A DNA stretch of 64,000 bases from a bacterium (GTDB taxonomy: Bacteria > Oederibacteriota > CAKKQC01), in assembly GCA_919901855.1 (NCBI GenBank), contig CAKKQC010000021.1:62001-126000 (forward strand). The letters are read 5' to 3'. The translations under genes were made by a program, and so were the position numbers. The notes under the pieces were generated by a model. The model saw nothing but the letters and a program-made list of their open reading frames with translations, did no database searches and was not told the DNA's origin. This document shows, one piece after another, positions 41,418 through 52,200 of this stretch (the stretch's first letter is position 1; every line of letters begins with the position of its first letter).

Positions 41418-43202
41418 ATGCTGGCCAGCGTCCGGCTGTCCGGCCGTCTTGCGGCCCTGCTCTGGCTCACATTGGCGGGTCTGCTCCCGGTCGCGTTCTA
41501 TCCCGGCGGCCAAAGCCCGTTCGGTCCGGTAAAGCGGGATGTCTTCTGCATTCTGGCGTTCTGCCAGTTCCTGCTGACCGCCGTCCGGTGGGGGCCGGGA
41601 TGGCGCGACCTCGCCCAGCGTCTCGAGGGCGTGCCCGCGCTTCCGCCCGCCGCCGCCGTCGCCGTGTTCGCGCTCGCGGGGCAGGCCGCCGGGATCGGTG
41701 GCGCGCGCCCTCCCGCGGAGGTCCTGGACCTCATCCTGGGCGCGGGGCTCTGTGTCTGCCTTCTTGCGGACCCGGCGCCGGCCCCGGCGGGTAAGGTGCT
41801 GGGCGCGATCGCAGCCGGGACCGGGCTGGCCTCATGCTACGCGGTCGCCCAGTATTGGGGGGCCGATCCGTACACCTGGCTGACGGGGTTCGCCGGGGGC
41901 GCCCCCGGCGCCACCTACGGGAATCCGCTGTTCCTCGGCGACGGGCTCGTGCTCGCGCTGCCGGTTGCGCTGGCGGGCATACTCGCATGCGGTGGCGCCC
42001 TCCGTGCCGCCTCGTTCGGGCTCGCGCTCCTGTTGGGGTTCGTCCTCCTCCTGACTCAGGCGCGGGGGGGGTGGCTTGGGACCGCGATTGGGCTGGCAGT
42101 CTTCGCATGGGGCGCGCGGACCCGGATCGGCCGGATCTCGCCGGCCCGGCGCGGGCAGGCGGCGCGTTGGTTTGCGGTGTGGGCGGGGGCCGGGATCGCG
42201 GCCGCCGTCCTCCTGAGCCTGCCCGGTCCCTGGAATCCCGGCGGCGGATCGGTTGCGGTAGTGGCGCGGTCCCTCCTGCATCCCGGAGAGTCCGGCCTGT
42301 CCGGCCGCCTCCTGATCTGGGAGTCGACGGCGCGGATGACGCGCGATCGGCCTCTCGCCGGCTGGGGCCCGGGGACCGTCAAACTCCTCTATGGACTCTA
42401 CCAGGCGCCCCTGCTCGCGACGCCGCGGTACGCGTCCCTCCCGCTCCGATCGACCCTGCACGCGCACAACGATCTCCTGCAGGCGCTCGCGGAACGCGGA
42501 GTCGTGGGGCTGGGCGTCTTCCTGTGGCTGCTCGCCGCAGTGGCGGCCACGTGCACGGCCGGCAGGAGTGCGGGGTGGGCGCGGCCGGCGGCCGGAGCCG
42601 GCCTGGTCGCCTGGCTCGTGGACGGCCTCGTGAACGGGCCCCTGCATCTTCCTCCGTCCTCGATGCAGATCTGGATCCTGCTCGGTCTCCTTGGACGGCG
42701 CGGGGAGGCGATCCGGGGTCGGCGGACGGGGGCGCCACGCCCGCGGATGGTGTTCGCGATACCCGCCGTGATCGCGGCGCTGGTCTTCTGCCGGCCGTTC
42801 GCGCGGGACCTGCTGGCTGAAGGCTGGCTCCAGGAAGGTGCGTTTGCGCTGGACCGCGGGGAGGCGCTCGCGGCTCTCACGTCCGTGGCGCGCGCCGACG
42901 CCTTCGCGCTCGAGGATCGGCGTCACCGGTTTCTCGCGGGGTGCGCGTGGTACGCGCTGGGCCGGTGGGACGAGGCGGCGCGCGCCTTCGGTGACGACGC
43001 GGAGCGGAATCCTGGCGCGCACTCGGCGTGGTTCAACCTCGGGCTCTCCCGATGGAGCGCCGGCCGGCGCGTAGCCGCGCGAGAGCCGTTCCGCCGGGCG
43101 CTGGCGCTCAAGCCCGGGGATGGTGAAACCATGCGCCTCCTGCGCGCCGTTCAGGGCGTTCAGGGGAGCCCGGGACGGGAGAGGCCTCCGGAGTCGCGAT
43201 GA
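41418..43202 (+). CDS. O-antigen-ligase-family membrane protein with C-terminal TPR
   Basis: The 594-residue product starts one base after the preceding stop. About ten or more hydrophobic helices cover residues 10-450. Family hallmarks are ATYGNPLFLGDGLVLALP, FVLLLTQARGGWLGTAIGL and LIWESTARMTRDRPLAGWGP, then the HAHNDLLQALAERGVVGLGV motif, whose histidine-asparagine pair is typical of WaaL/Wzy_C-type ligases. The C-terminus (about 480-590) has TPR-like helices (LALKPGDGETMRLL). The superfamily includes PglL/PilO, which transfer glycans to pilins, so a role in glycosylating the neighbouring pilin-like or giant fibronectin-like proteins is plausible; a lipopolysaccharide ligase role is the alternative. 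Confidence 0.75.
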   Translation: MLASVRLSGRLAALLWLTLAGLLPVAFYPGGQSPFGPVKRDVFCILAFCQFLLTAVRWGPGWRDLAQRLEGVPALPPAAAVAVFALAGQAAGIGGARPPAEVLDLILGAGLCVCLLADPAPAPAGKVLGAIAAGTGLASCYAVAQYWGADPYTWLTGFAGGAPGATYGNPLFLGDGLVLALPVALAGILACGGALRAASFGLALLLGFVLLLTQARGGWLGTAIGLAVFAWGARTRIGRISPARRGQAARWFAVWAGAGIAAAVLLSLPGPWNPGGGSVAVVARSLLHPGESGLSGRLLIWESTARMTRDRPLAGWGPGTVKLLYGLYQAPLLATPRYASLPLRSTLHAHNDLLQALAERGVVGLGVFLWLLAAVAATCTAGRSAGWARPAAGAGLVAWLVDGLVNGPLHLPPSSMQIWILLGLLGRRGEAIRGRRTGAPRPRMVFAIPAVIAALVFCRPFARDLLAEGWLQEGAFALDRGEALAALTSVARADAFALEDRRHRFLAGCAWYALGRWDEAARAFGDDAERNPGAHSAWFNLGLSRWSAGRRVAAREPFRRALALKPGDGETMRLLRAVQGVQGSPGRERPPESR

Positions 43203-43208
43203 TACAAT
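43203..43208 (+). promoter_or_regulatory. Candidate -10 element (TACAAT) before the giant gene
   Basis: TACAAT ends 7 bases before ATG 43216, with no Shine-Dalgarno sequence in between. It overlaps an alternative in-frame ATG at 43207. It favours 43216 as the start and a separate, near-leaderless transcript. Confidence 0.4.
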
Positions 43209-43215
43209 GAACCCA

Positions 43216-46200
43216 ATGGGGCGGCGACTTCTCCTGTGTCTCGTCTGCCTGGGCATGGTGGCCGGCTCCGCCTCCGCCTCGACGACGCGCCTTTTCCTGC
43301 GGATCTCGGGGGGGGTCAAGAGCCTGAGCCTCGCGTCGCCCACCGAGCCGTCCGCGAACCCCGTCTGCCCGGGGGGCGCGTCGGGGTGCACGGAGGGCTG
43401 TGCGTACGTCCTGCCCGAGGGTGACCGGGACTGCGGGAACGACATCACCGATCCGGCCGGTCTCACCGCCGACCGATGGACGACGTTTTCCTTCGTGACG
43501 CCCGAGTCGTGGGGGCGCGACTCGGCGGTGGTCCTGACCAACCCCACGAATTTCAGCTACCAAGCCGGGTACTGTGGTGCCTCGGGGGGATGGGCCCAGC
43601 CGGCGCTTCGGATCACCTACCAGATTAACGACGGAGCCGGAACAACGGTCCAGGACATCGAGGGCGTCCCGTGCCCCGCCTGCCAATCGACGCTAGGGTG
43701 CCAGCTCGATTCGGCCACGAAGATGCTGGACTTCGACAAGACCGCGGGCGGGAACGTGTCCACCGTGAGCGAGAACGTAATCGGGAGCCTGCCGACGACC
43801 CTGCCGGCGGGTAGCACGATCACGGTGGACGCGTGGAATGCAAACGGCCAGGCCCTGGGCGTGATCTACTCCTACGACGGGAAGGAATCCTTCATCGACG
43901 TGCCGTACTCGCAGGGCAACTTTTCGATCCGGGGCGGGGTCTCTCCCCGGTATGCCCGGCCCGGCGTTACCCGCACGTTCACGTTCACCCTCGACAACTC
44001 CGCGGACGGGTCTCCGACACTGACGAAGCTCGAGATCACGATTCCGGGCGGGATCTCGGGGGGCAACCTCTTCTTCGCCTCGGTCCAGGACCCGCCCACG
44101 GTGTCGCGGACGGTGCAGGGGACGGTGGTAACCCAGGCGTCCTCGGGGGGGAACGGACAGATCGCCATCGATTTCGGGAGTAACGTGGTCGCCGCGGGAT
44201 CCACGGTATACGTCACGTTCACGGCGACGGCCCCGGTGTCGGCCATCCAAAACGTCAAGTGGGACGCGGTTGCCTACGCGGGTCCCTCCCTCTACACGAT
44301 CGCTGAGGCCACCCCCGACGCCCTCTACACGGCGATCCTGGACCCGCCGCCGGCTCCGACCGGGCTCACGGTGTCCCCTCAGAACGTGGACACCGGGGGG
44401 CAATCGCTCACCCTCAGGTGGAACGGCCCCTCTCCGGTCGACACCTATGGGGTGACGACCTACGTGGTCTACCGGCCGACCTCCACGGCCGCGGGCTTCG
44501 TGCCGCCGGAGGGCGGGTACCTGCTGGGGAACTCGGTCTGGCATCCCCTGACGATCCTCGTGACCCAGGTGAACGGTGTCAACTGGACCGAGACCGGGCT
44601 CGTCAACGGAACCTGCTACTGCTACACGGTGGCGAGCGCGAACCCAGTGGGGATAAGTGCCCAGAGCGCGTTGATCTGCGGGACGCCGTATGAGGCGCCG
44701 TCGCCGCCGAACTCGGTGACGCTCCTCGTCGCATCCGGCCAGGCCCGGCTCGCGTGGGACCCGGTGCCGGACAACGCTCCCTATACGATCGCGGGGTACG
44801 AGATATTCCGCGCGAGCTGCGCGGCGTGCGGGCTCGCGGCGTACCAGACGATCGCGACGCCGACGACGACCGTATTCGTCGAGAGCGCGCTCTCGAACTC
44901 CGCCCTGTACACCTACGAGGTCCGGGCCTACGACGCCCAGGGCCACCGGGGCCAGTTCTCGGCGCTCGCGACCGGACGACCGGCGGTCAATCCGCCGTCC
45001 GGCCTCACGCCTGCGTACGACTACGCCGGGTCGGGGGTGACCTTGCGGTGGCAGGCGTCGCAGGGCAACGCCTACCCGCTGGCGGCGTACAACGTCTACC
45101 GGTCGACCTGCGTGACCTGCGCGTTCGGGCGGCTGGGCGCTTCGCCGACCCTGGCGTCGCCGGCGGCGACCGTCTACCTCGACGCCGGGGTAGCGGTGGC
45201 GAAGCTGTATTACTACGCGGTCAGCGCGTTTTCGACCGAGGGCGGGTCCACGGAGGGACCGATGTCCGCCGTGGTCAAGATCCTCGTGCCGCCGGCCGCG
45301 CCCTCGACGCTGACCGTCCTGCCGTCCGCGGGGAGCGCGCTCTACGTCGAATGGTCCATCGCGCCGAACGCGCCCGGGACGGTCGACGGCTACCGGCTCT
45401 ACCGCACCTCCTACGCGGGCGTGCCGCTGACGGGATACATGAACGCGACGGTCGGCCAGACCGCGACAGCCGTCGCGGACGGCGGGCTCGACCCCGGCGT
45501 GCGCTACTACTACCGCGCCGCGGCGTATCTCCGGCGGGGCACCGACTATGCCGAGAGTCCGGGGTCGCCCGAGCGGAACTTCGTGGTTGAGCCCGGCTCT
45601 CCCGGGGGGCTGACCGACCAGGCGGGTGACACGGTCGTGCACCTCCAGTGGACGGACCTGCGCCCGGCGCAGGAGGTCGACCGGTACAACGTCTACCGGT
45701 CGTCGGAGTCCACGGGGCTGCCGTTCGTCCTCCTGTTCAGCGGGACGGCGTACGTGTACGACGACGGCGGGGTGACCAACGGCATCCGCTACTACTACCG
45801 CGTGACCGCCGTGAACGCGGGCGGGGAAGGGGCGCCGGCGCAGACGACGGTCGGGACGATCCCGTTCCAGCCGCCGGGGGTGCCCGGGCCCGTGGCCGGG
45901 TTCGCGTGGGTCGGGCAGACGTCGCTGGTCTGGGATCCCGCGATCCCGACGACGTACCCGATCGGGGCCTACGAAATATGGCGGACGACGACCGCGACCC
46001 AGGAGGTGTACCACAAGACCACGACCGGCTCGGCGACGTTCTACAAGGATTCGACCAACGTCGGGAACGGCAAGACGTACTTCTACACCATGCGGGCCCA
46101 GGACACGGCGGGGAACTACGGGGGCTTCTCGGCCGAGATCTCGATCACGCCCGCCATTCCGCCGTGCCCGCCGGCCGCGCTGGCGGGCACCTCGTCGGCC

Positions 46201-49200
46201 TCGCAGGTAGAGCTCCAGTGGCCGATCGTGAATGGCGCTGCGTGCGCGTTCCCGGCCTCGCTGCCGTTGTCCGGGTACCGCGTGTACCGGTCCACGTTCT
46301 CGGGCGGGGGCTACCAGCCTCTCGCCTGGAGCCCGGGTTCCGCCGCCACGACCTACGTCGACGCGACGGCCGTGGCCGGGGCCGTGTACTACTACGCCGT
46401 GCGGTCCTACGACCCCGCCCTGCCGCCCAACGAGAGCGTGGTCATGATCAACCCGTACGACGTCCCGGCCTTCTCGCCCGAGGTGCTGGGGGCGCCGCGC
46501 GTGCGGGCCGGCTCTCCCGGCAACCTGACCGCGATGGCCACCGTGCCCTCCGAGCACGACGGCGCGGCCAAGCTCTCGTGGGTGCCCTCGGTGCCGGGGA
46601 CGTTCACCGTCCTCGGGTACGACGTCTTCCGGTCGACGACCGTGGGCGGCCCCGAGACCCGGAACTGGGTCTCGGGCGGGGACGCGTCCACGTACCTCGA
46701 CGTAGGGCTCACGAACATGAGGTTCTACTACTACCGCGTGGTGCCGGTGGAGCAGAACGGGTTCACCGGCGACTGGGCGGCCGCGACCGCGACGCCGTAC
46801 CAGGACCCCTCACCGCCGGGGTCGCTCACCCTCGTCGAGGGCAACGGCCAGCTCGTCCTCGGCTGGGCCAAGCCGGCGGCGACGTCGTTCGCGGTCACCG
46901 CCTACCGGGTGTCGCGGGCGACCTTCCCCGGGATCGCGGGCGCGGCGGCCCTCGTCCCCGACCCGGCGTGGGGGACGACGTTCGCGGATTCGGGCGTCGT
47001 GAACGGGACCGCCTACTGGTACCACGTGCAGACGTACGACGTGCCCTGGCACCTCTCCTACGCCTGGTCGGCCGAGGTCTCGGGCACGCCGTTTGCCCCG
47101 CCGGCGGCGCCCGGCTGGCTGACGGCCACGTCCCTGCCCGCGGGGGCCGCGCTGGCGTGGGGGAGCGCGCCCCCGACGACGTATCCCGTGAGCGCCTACC
47201 AGGTGCTCCGCGGGCTCACGGCGGGCGTGGCGGCGTGCACGACGTGCTCGGTGGCCACGGTCTGGGACGCGGCGGCGACGGTCTATGCGGACGGCGGACT
47301 GGTGAACGGCACGACCTACTTCTACGCGGTGCGGGCGCGCGACCTGCTGGGCCATTGGGGTCTTGGCGGGAACGCGGCGGCGGTCACGCCCGCCGTCCGG
47401 CCGTGTCCGCCCGCGACCCTGACTGCGGCCGCTTCGGCCGCCCAGGTCGCGCTCGCCTGGCCGTTCGTCAACGGCGGGGCGTGCGGGCCGCCGTCGACCT
47501 TCGGGGTCTCGGGGTACGTCGTCTACCGGGCGACCTGGCCGGGGGCGTCCGTCCCATCCTTGACGGTCACGGTGGGGCAGTATGCGACGGCGTACACCGA
47601 CGCAACCGTCGTGCCGGGGACAAGCTACTACTACCGCGTCCGGACCTTCGATAACCGCATCCCGGTCAACGAGGGGACGGGCTTCTCGCCCGAGGTCTGC
47701 GCGGTGCCCCGGGTGCCGGCGGCGGCGCCGACGGGGCTCACGATCCTGGGGGAGCCCTACGAGCACGACCTGATGCTCAAGCTCTCGTGGAACGCGTCGG
47801 TCGCCGGGAGCCTGCCCGTCGCCGGGTACAACGTCTACCGCGCAAGTTGTTCCGCGTGCCCGCAGGCCAACGTCTTCGGCCCGGGCAGCGCGGCGACACT
47901 CGCGTACCTGGACACCGGGCTGGCGAACGCGACGTACTACTACTACCGGGTCGCGCCGGTGGAGTCCAAGTTCTTCGAGGGCAACTGGGCGAACGTCGCG
48001 AGTACCCCGTATTCGGACCCCGCGCCCCCGGGGACGCTCACGATCCGCGAGGGGGACACCCAGCTAGTCATCGGGTGGAGCATACCCGCGGCGACGACGT
48101 GGGCGGTCACGGCCTACCGCGTGTCGCGCGCCACGTGGCCCGGGATCACGGGGCTCCAGGTGCTCACCCCCGACCCGTATTGGTCGACGACGTTCACGGA
48201 CCCCGGCCTCGTCAACGGCCAGGCGTACTACTACCACGTGCAGACCTACGACATATTCCGGCACCTCTCGCACGCCTATTCGCCCGAGGTGTCGGGCACG
48301 CCGTTCACGCCGCCCGGCACGCCCCCGAATCCCGGGGCGCTGCCCGGCGACACCAAGGTCATCGTCTCGTGGGACGCCGCCGCGCCGGGGACCTTCCCGG
48401 TGTCCGGGTACGCGATCTACCGGTCGCTGGCGCCGGGCGTCACGTGCGGCGGGGTGCCGTACAGGACCGTGTGCTGCGGCGCCCTCAACCTCGTCGACAC
48501 CGGCCTCACCAACTTCACGACGTACTACTACAAGATCGCGGCGTTCGACTCGGTCTCGGGCGGGCATCTCTCGGGATGCACGGCCGAGGTCCTCGCCCAG
48601 CCGCAGCCGACCCTGCTGGCGCCGGGCAAGCCCTCCAACCTGACGGCCGTCCTCGCGTCTTCCAGCGTGGGGCTGACTTGGCAGCCGGGGTCGGCGTCCA
48701 CCCGGCCGGTCTCGGGGTACTCGATCTTCCGGACGACGTACGCCGGGAGCTCGGCGCTGACCCAGGACACGATCGGCGACACCCGGGAGGGCGCCGGGGT
48801 CGTCGCCTATGCCGACATGGCGGCGACGAACGGGATCGTGTACTACTACCGGGTCCGGACGCGGGACGACAACACCACGGCGCCCCTGTCGGCGACCGCA
48901 TACCTCTCCGATCCGTCCAACGAGGTCGCCGCGTTCCCGGCGGCGGCGCCGCTGGGACTCACGGCGAACCCGGGATCGAACCAGATCTACCTCCAGTGGC
49001 AGTGGACGCAGGCCGGGCCCGGCGGGCTCGGGGTCACGGGGTACCGGGTCTACCGGGGAACGGGCGCGGGCGGGCCGTTCGGCCTCGTCTTCACTACGGT
49101 CGCCTGGCCCTACGCCACGGCGTGGACGGACCCCGCGACGCCGCCGGGCCAGCGGCTCTACTACGAGGTCCGGGCTATCCACGAGCTCGGGTGGGCGGGC

Positions 49201-52200
49201 CCGTTGTCGGCGACGATCACGGCGGTCGCCGGCGGTCCGCCGTCGGCTCCCGTGCTCGGCGCATCGCCCGGTGACGGCAAGGTAGTCCTGGCGTGGACGG
49301 CGTGCACGAGCCCGTTCCCGCCCGTCACGAGCTACGTCGTCTTCCGCGGGACCTTCGCCGGATTCGGGGCCAGCATCCCGCCGCGGGGAGTCTCGGGTCC
49401 CGCGGCCTCGCCGCCGCTGACCTACACCGACACCGGCGCGGGGGTCACGAACGGGGTGCCGTACTACTACCGGGTCGCGTCCGTGGACTCCTCCCCCGGG
49501 AGCACGTCGACCTATTCCAACGAGGCCTATGGTCTGCCGTTGGGCACGCCCCTGGGGCTGGCCACGACCCCCGGGGACGGGGTCGTGGTGCTGGGCTGGT
49601 CCCCCCCGGCGGACGCCGGGGGTGTAAGCGGGTATCTCGTCTACCGGCGGACCCTGACCCTGCCCGAAGGCGTGGCGGGGACGGTCTTCGGGGCGGCGAC
49701 GGTCGCCTACACCGACACCGCGGTGCAGAACGGGGTCATGTACTACTACCGGGTCCGCGTCTTCGACCGGATCTCGCCTCCTGTGAGCCTCGGGGGATTC
49801 TCGGCCGAGGCGCTGGGGCGGCCCGCGACTCCGCCGGGGGCGCCGCCGATCACGTTCCTTGCCGCCGGTGGCCAGGAGATCGACCTGTGCTGGGGCCCGC
49901 CGGGGTCCTCAGGGACTTTCCCCGTCTCGGGCTACCGTGTTTACCGATCGTCCGGCGCCGGGCCGTACGCGCTCCGGGCGGCCCTGCTATCGGGGTCCTG
50001 CTTCGCGGATTTCCCCATCACGAACGGCGTGACGTGGTCGTACAAGGTGGCCGCGTTCGACACCGAGGTTCCGCCGGTCGAGGGGCCGGTGTCGAACCCG
50101 GTCTCCGGCGTGCCCTACGCCGTCCCGACCGCGCCGCTGGCCGTGACGGCATACGCGATGCCCGGCTCGCTCCTGCTCGGCTGGTCCACGGCGTTCGTGC
50201 AGAGCACGTACCCCGTCACGGGGTGGAACCTCTACCGGGGGGCGGCGTCCGGGGCGGAATCGGGAGTGCCGGTCAACGGCGCGGCGATCACGGCGACCTT
50301 CTTCCTCGACACGGGGCTCGTGGACGGCACGCGGTATTTCTATGTCCTTCGGACGGCGGACTCGGCCGGACATTCATCCGTGCCTAGTTCCGAGGTCGCG
50401 GCTGCGCCGTTCGTGCCGCCGGGCGCGCCCGTGGTTGCCCTGACCCCGGCGGACCGGCGGATGACGCTCGCCTGGACGGCGGTCGCCGGGACCTTTACCC
50501 CGATCACGACGTACGCAATCTACCGCGCGACCTATGCCGGATTCGTGCCCGGAGCCGCGCTCGTGCGGCTGACCTCGGCCCTGACGCCGACGGTCTACGC
50601 CGATCTCGGCGTGACCAACGGAACGCCGTACTACTACCGGGTGGGCGCGATCGACAGTGACCGGACGACCGGTCCCCACGAGACCCGGTCCGCGGAGCGG
50701 TTCAGCGTCGTCCTGGGTGTGCCCATGAGCCTCTCGGCGCTGCCCGGGGACACCCGGGCGACGCTCTCCTGGACGCCGCCGCCCGGGGGCACGTTGGGCA
50801 CGTCCGGGTACTTCATCTACCGCCGGACTCTGTTCTCCGCCGAGGCGCAAGTCGGGGTCGCGGACGGCCCGGGTGCGCTCGGCTATGTGGACGCGACGCC
50901 GCCGCTGTCTAACGGTGTCACCTACTACTACCGCGTCGCGCCGTACGACCGGCTGGCTCCGCCGACCAACACCGGCGGCTTCTCGCCGGTGGCGCAGACG
51001 ATCCCGGGGAACGGCCCCGCGGCGCCGACGATCTACGCGATCACGGCGGGGTCCCAGCGCGTGGACCTGTGCTGGTCCCCGCCGTCCGTCCTGGGGTCGA
51101 ACCCGCTGGCGGGCTACCGCATCTGGCGCTCGTCGTCCGGCGGCGCGCAAACGCTGCAGGCGTCGGTCCCGACCACGGTCTCGTGCTACGGCGACGCCCC
51201 GCTCGCAAACGGGTCCGTGCTCACGTACCGGGTGGATGCGATCGACACCGTGGGCATTCCGGGCCCGTTGTCGAACCAGCAGTCCGCCACGCCCTACACG
51301 CTGCCGAACCCGCCGGGCCGGCTCACCGTCCAGCTTCGCAACGGCGCGCTCGCGCTGGGCTGGGCCACCGTCTACCTCGCGGGCTCGGCGACCGTCTACG
51401 TGGCGACCACTTTCCCGCAGAACGCCTTCGTGGTCCTGCGCTCCCTGGCCCCGAATGTCGAGGCCGTGCCCGCGGTCGGCTCCACCGCGGCGACGACGTT
51501 CGTGAACACGGGGCTGGTCAACGGGACGACGTACTACTACAAGGTCGTGACCGTGGACGCGTACGGCCACTGGTCGGCGACCAGCGCCGAGGTGTCGGGG
51601 GTGCCCTACGCCCCGGCGACCGCGCCGCTCGGGCTCTCGCCCTTCCCGGGGAACCTGGCCGTGATGCTGTCGTGGCGGCCCGGGAGCGCGGGAACGTGGA
51701 CGCCGCTCTCGGGGTACTACGTCTACCGCGGGCTCGCGCCCGGCGCCGAGACGCTCCTCGCCGGCCCCGTGTTCGCAACCCTGTACGTGGACGCCACGGC
51801 GGCGAACGGGACGCCCTACTGGTACGTCGTCCGGGCCCGCGATGCTCGAGGCAACCCGGGGAACTCGTCGAACGAAGTGGGCACAACGCCCTCGGGCTCC
51901 CTCGTGAACCCGCCGTTGTTCGTGCAAGCCGCAATGGGCGCCGGGGGCATCGCGGTGTCGTGGGGAAGAACGGTCGTGGGATTCACGCCGGGCGGGCCGA
52001 CCGACCAATACGTGATCCTGCGGTCGACGTGCGCATCATGTGGCTTCGACACGCTGACGCCGTCCGGGTCGGTGTACGTCAGCTCGACGGTCTTCGCCGC
52101 GACGGACGCGACCGCCGTGGCCGGCCGGTACTACCGGTACGCCGTCCGGTCGGTGGCGCTGGCGGCAGGCTACCTCGAGAGCCTCGACTACCCGTGGTCC

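Noticed and set aside
43693-46557. Minus-strand open frame opposite the fibronectin repeats
   Set aside because: The repeats on the plus strand are unmistakable. The opposite frame simply mirrors the repeat codons.
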